From Trichostrongylus colubriformis (taxonomy: Eukaryota; Nematoda; Chromadorea; Rhabditida; Trichostrongylidae), in contig OZ022258.1 in assembly GCA_963978905.1 (NCBI GenBank), forward strand, positions 51,382,591-51,446,590: a DNA stretch of 64,000 nt. Direction: 5' to 3'. Within the stretch, counting starts at the first letter, position 1, and each line of letters opens with the position of its first letter. This document shows, in pieces, positions 63,961-64,000 of the stretch. The translations under genes were made by a program, and so were the position numbers. The notes beneath the pieces were generated by a model. It ran no database searches. It was not told the origin of the DNA and saw only the letters and a list, made by a program, of their open reading frames with translations.

Positions 63961-64000
63961 TACATTTCTATTATTAGGAGTCTTGATCGAATTATTTGCA

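Overview
The window reads as nuclear DNA of a parasitic-type (strongylid/hookworm-like) nematode. The evidence is: split genes with many exons and strict GT-AG splice sites, a seven-transmembrane receptor of the nematode-only SRX chemoreceptor class, a CoA-pathway gene and a ChaC gene in close head-to-tail order with nematode-style spacing, an irritans/cecropia-type mariner like those known from hookworms, and a degraded CAP/ASP-like fragment. No bacterial operon, phage or CRISPR structure is present. The species is inferred, not proven.

Layout. 0-2.6 kb is repeats (a 0.9-kb foldback, a 400-bp dispersed repeat, an RTE-like retrotransposon tail). 2.77-14.5 kb is one SRX receptor gene on the + strand; its six exons total under 1 kb and are separated by introns of up to 7.4 kb full of inverted repeats. 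A structurally perfect mariner sits in intron 4, 31 bp before exon 5. 14.5-28.3 kb is gene-poor: miniature inverted-repeat elements, the first of two 899-bp deleted mariners, a few exon-like stretches of unidentified gene(s) and a striking block of five perfect GC-rich hairpins at 27.54-27.73 kb. 28.3-32.4 kb holds two different tandem arrays (250/500-bp and 145/579-bp) that share the same CA-rich terminal motif.

32.8-56.9 kb is the gene-rich part, all on the + strand: an unidentified terminal exon, a PPM1A/PP2C phosphatase (11 exons, one GC-AG intron), phosphopantothenoylcysteine decarboxylase (PPCDC, CoA synthesis), a ChaC gamma-glutamylcyclotransferase (glutathione breakdown) and an FRMD8-like FERM protein (15 exons, introns loaded with repeats). 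PPCDC and ChaC are 275 bp apart with a polyadenylation signal and an acceptor-like site between them, so they look like an SL2-type operon; both act in cysteine-linked thiol metabolism.

56.9-64 kb is again repeat-rich: nested hairpin elements, the second 899-bp mariner derivative, two good exons of an unidentified gene and, at the right edge on the - strand, CAP-domain-like sequence. All exon models were read by eye from splice signals, phase continuity and remembered family motifs; no search was run.
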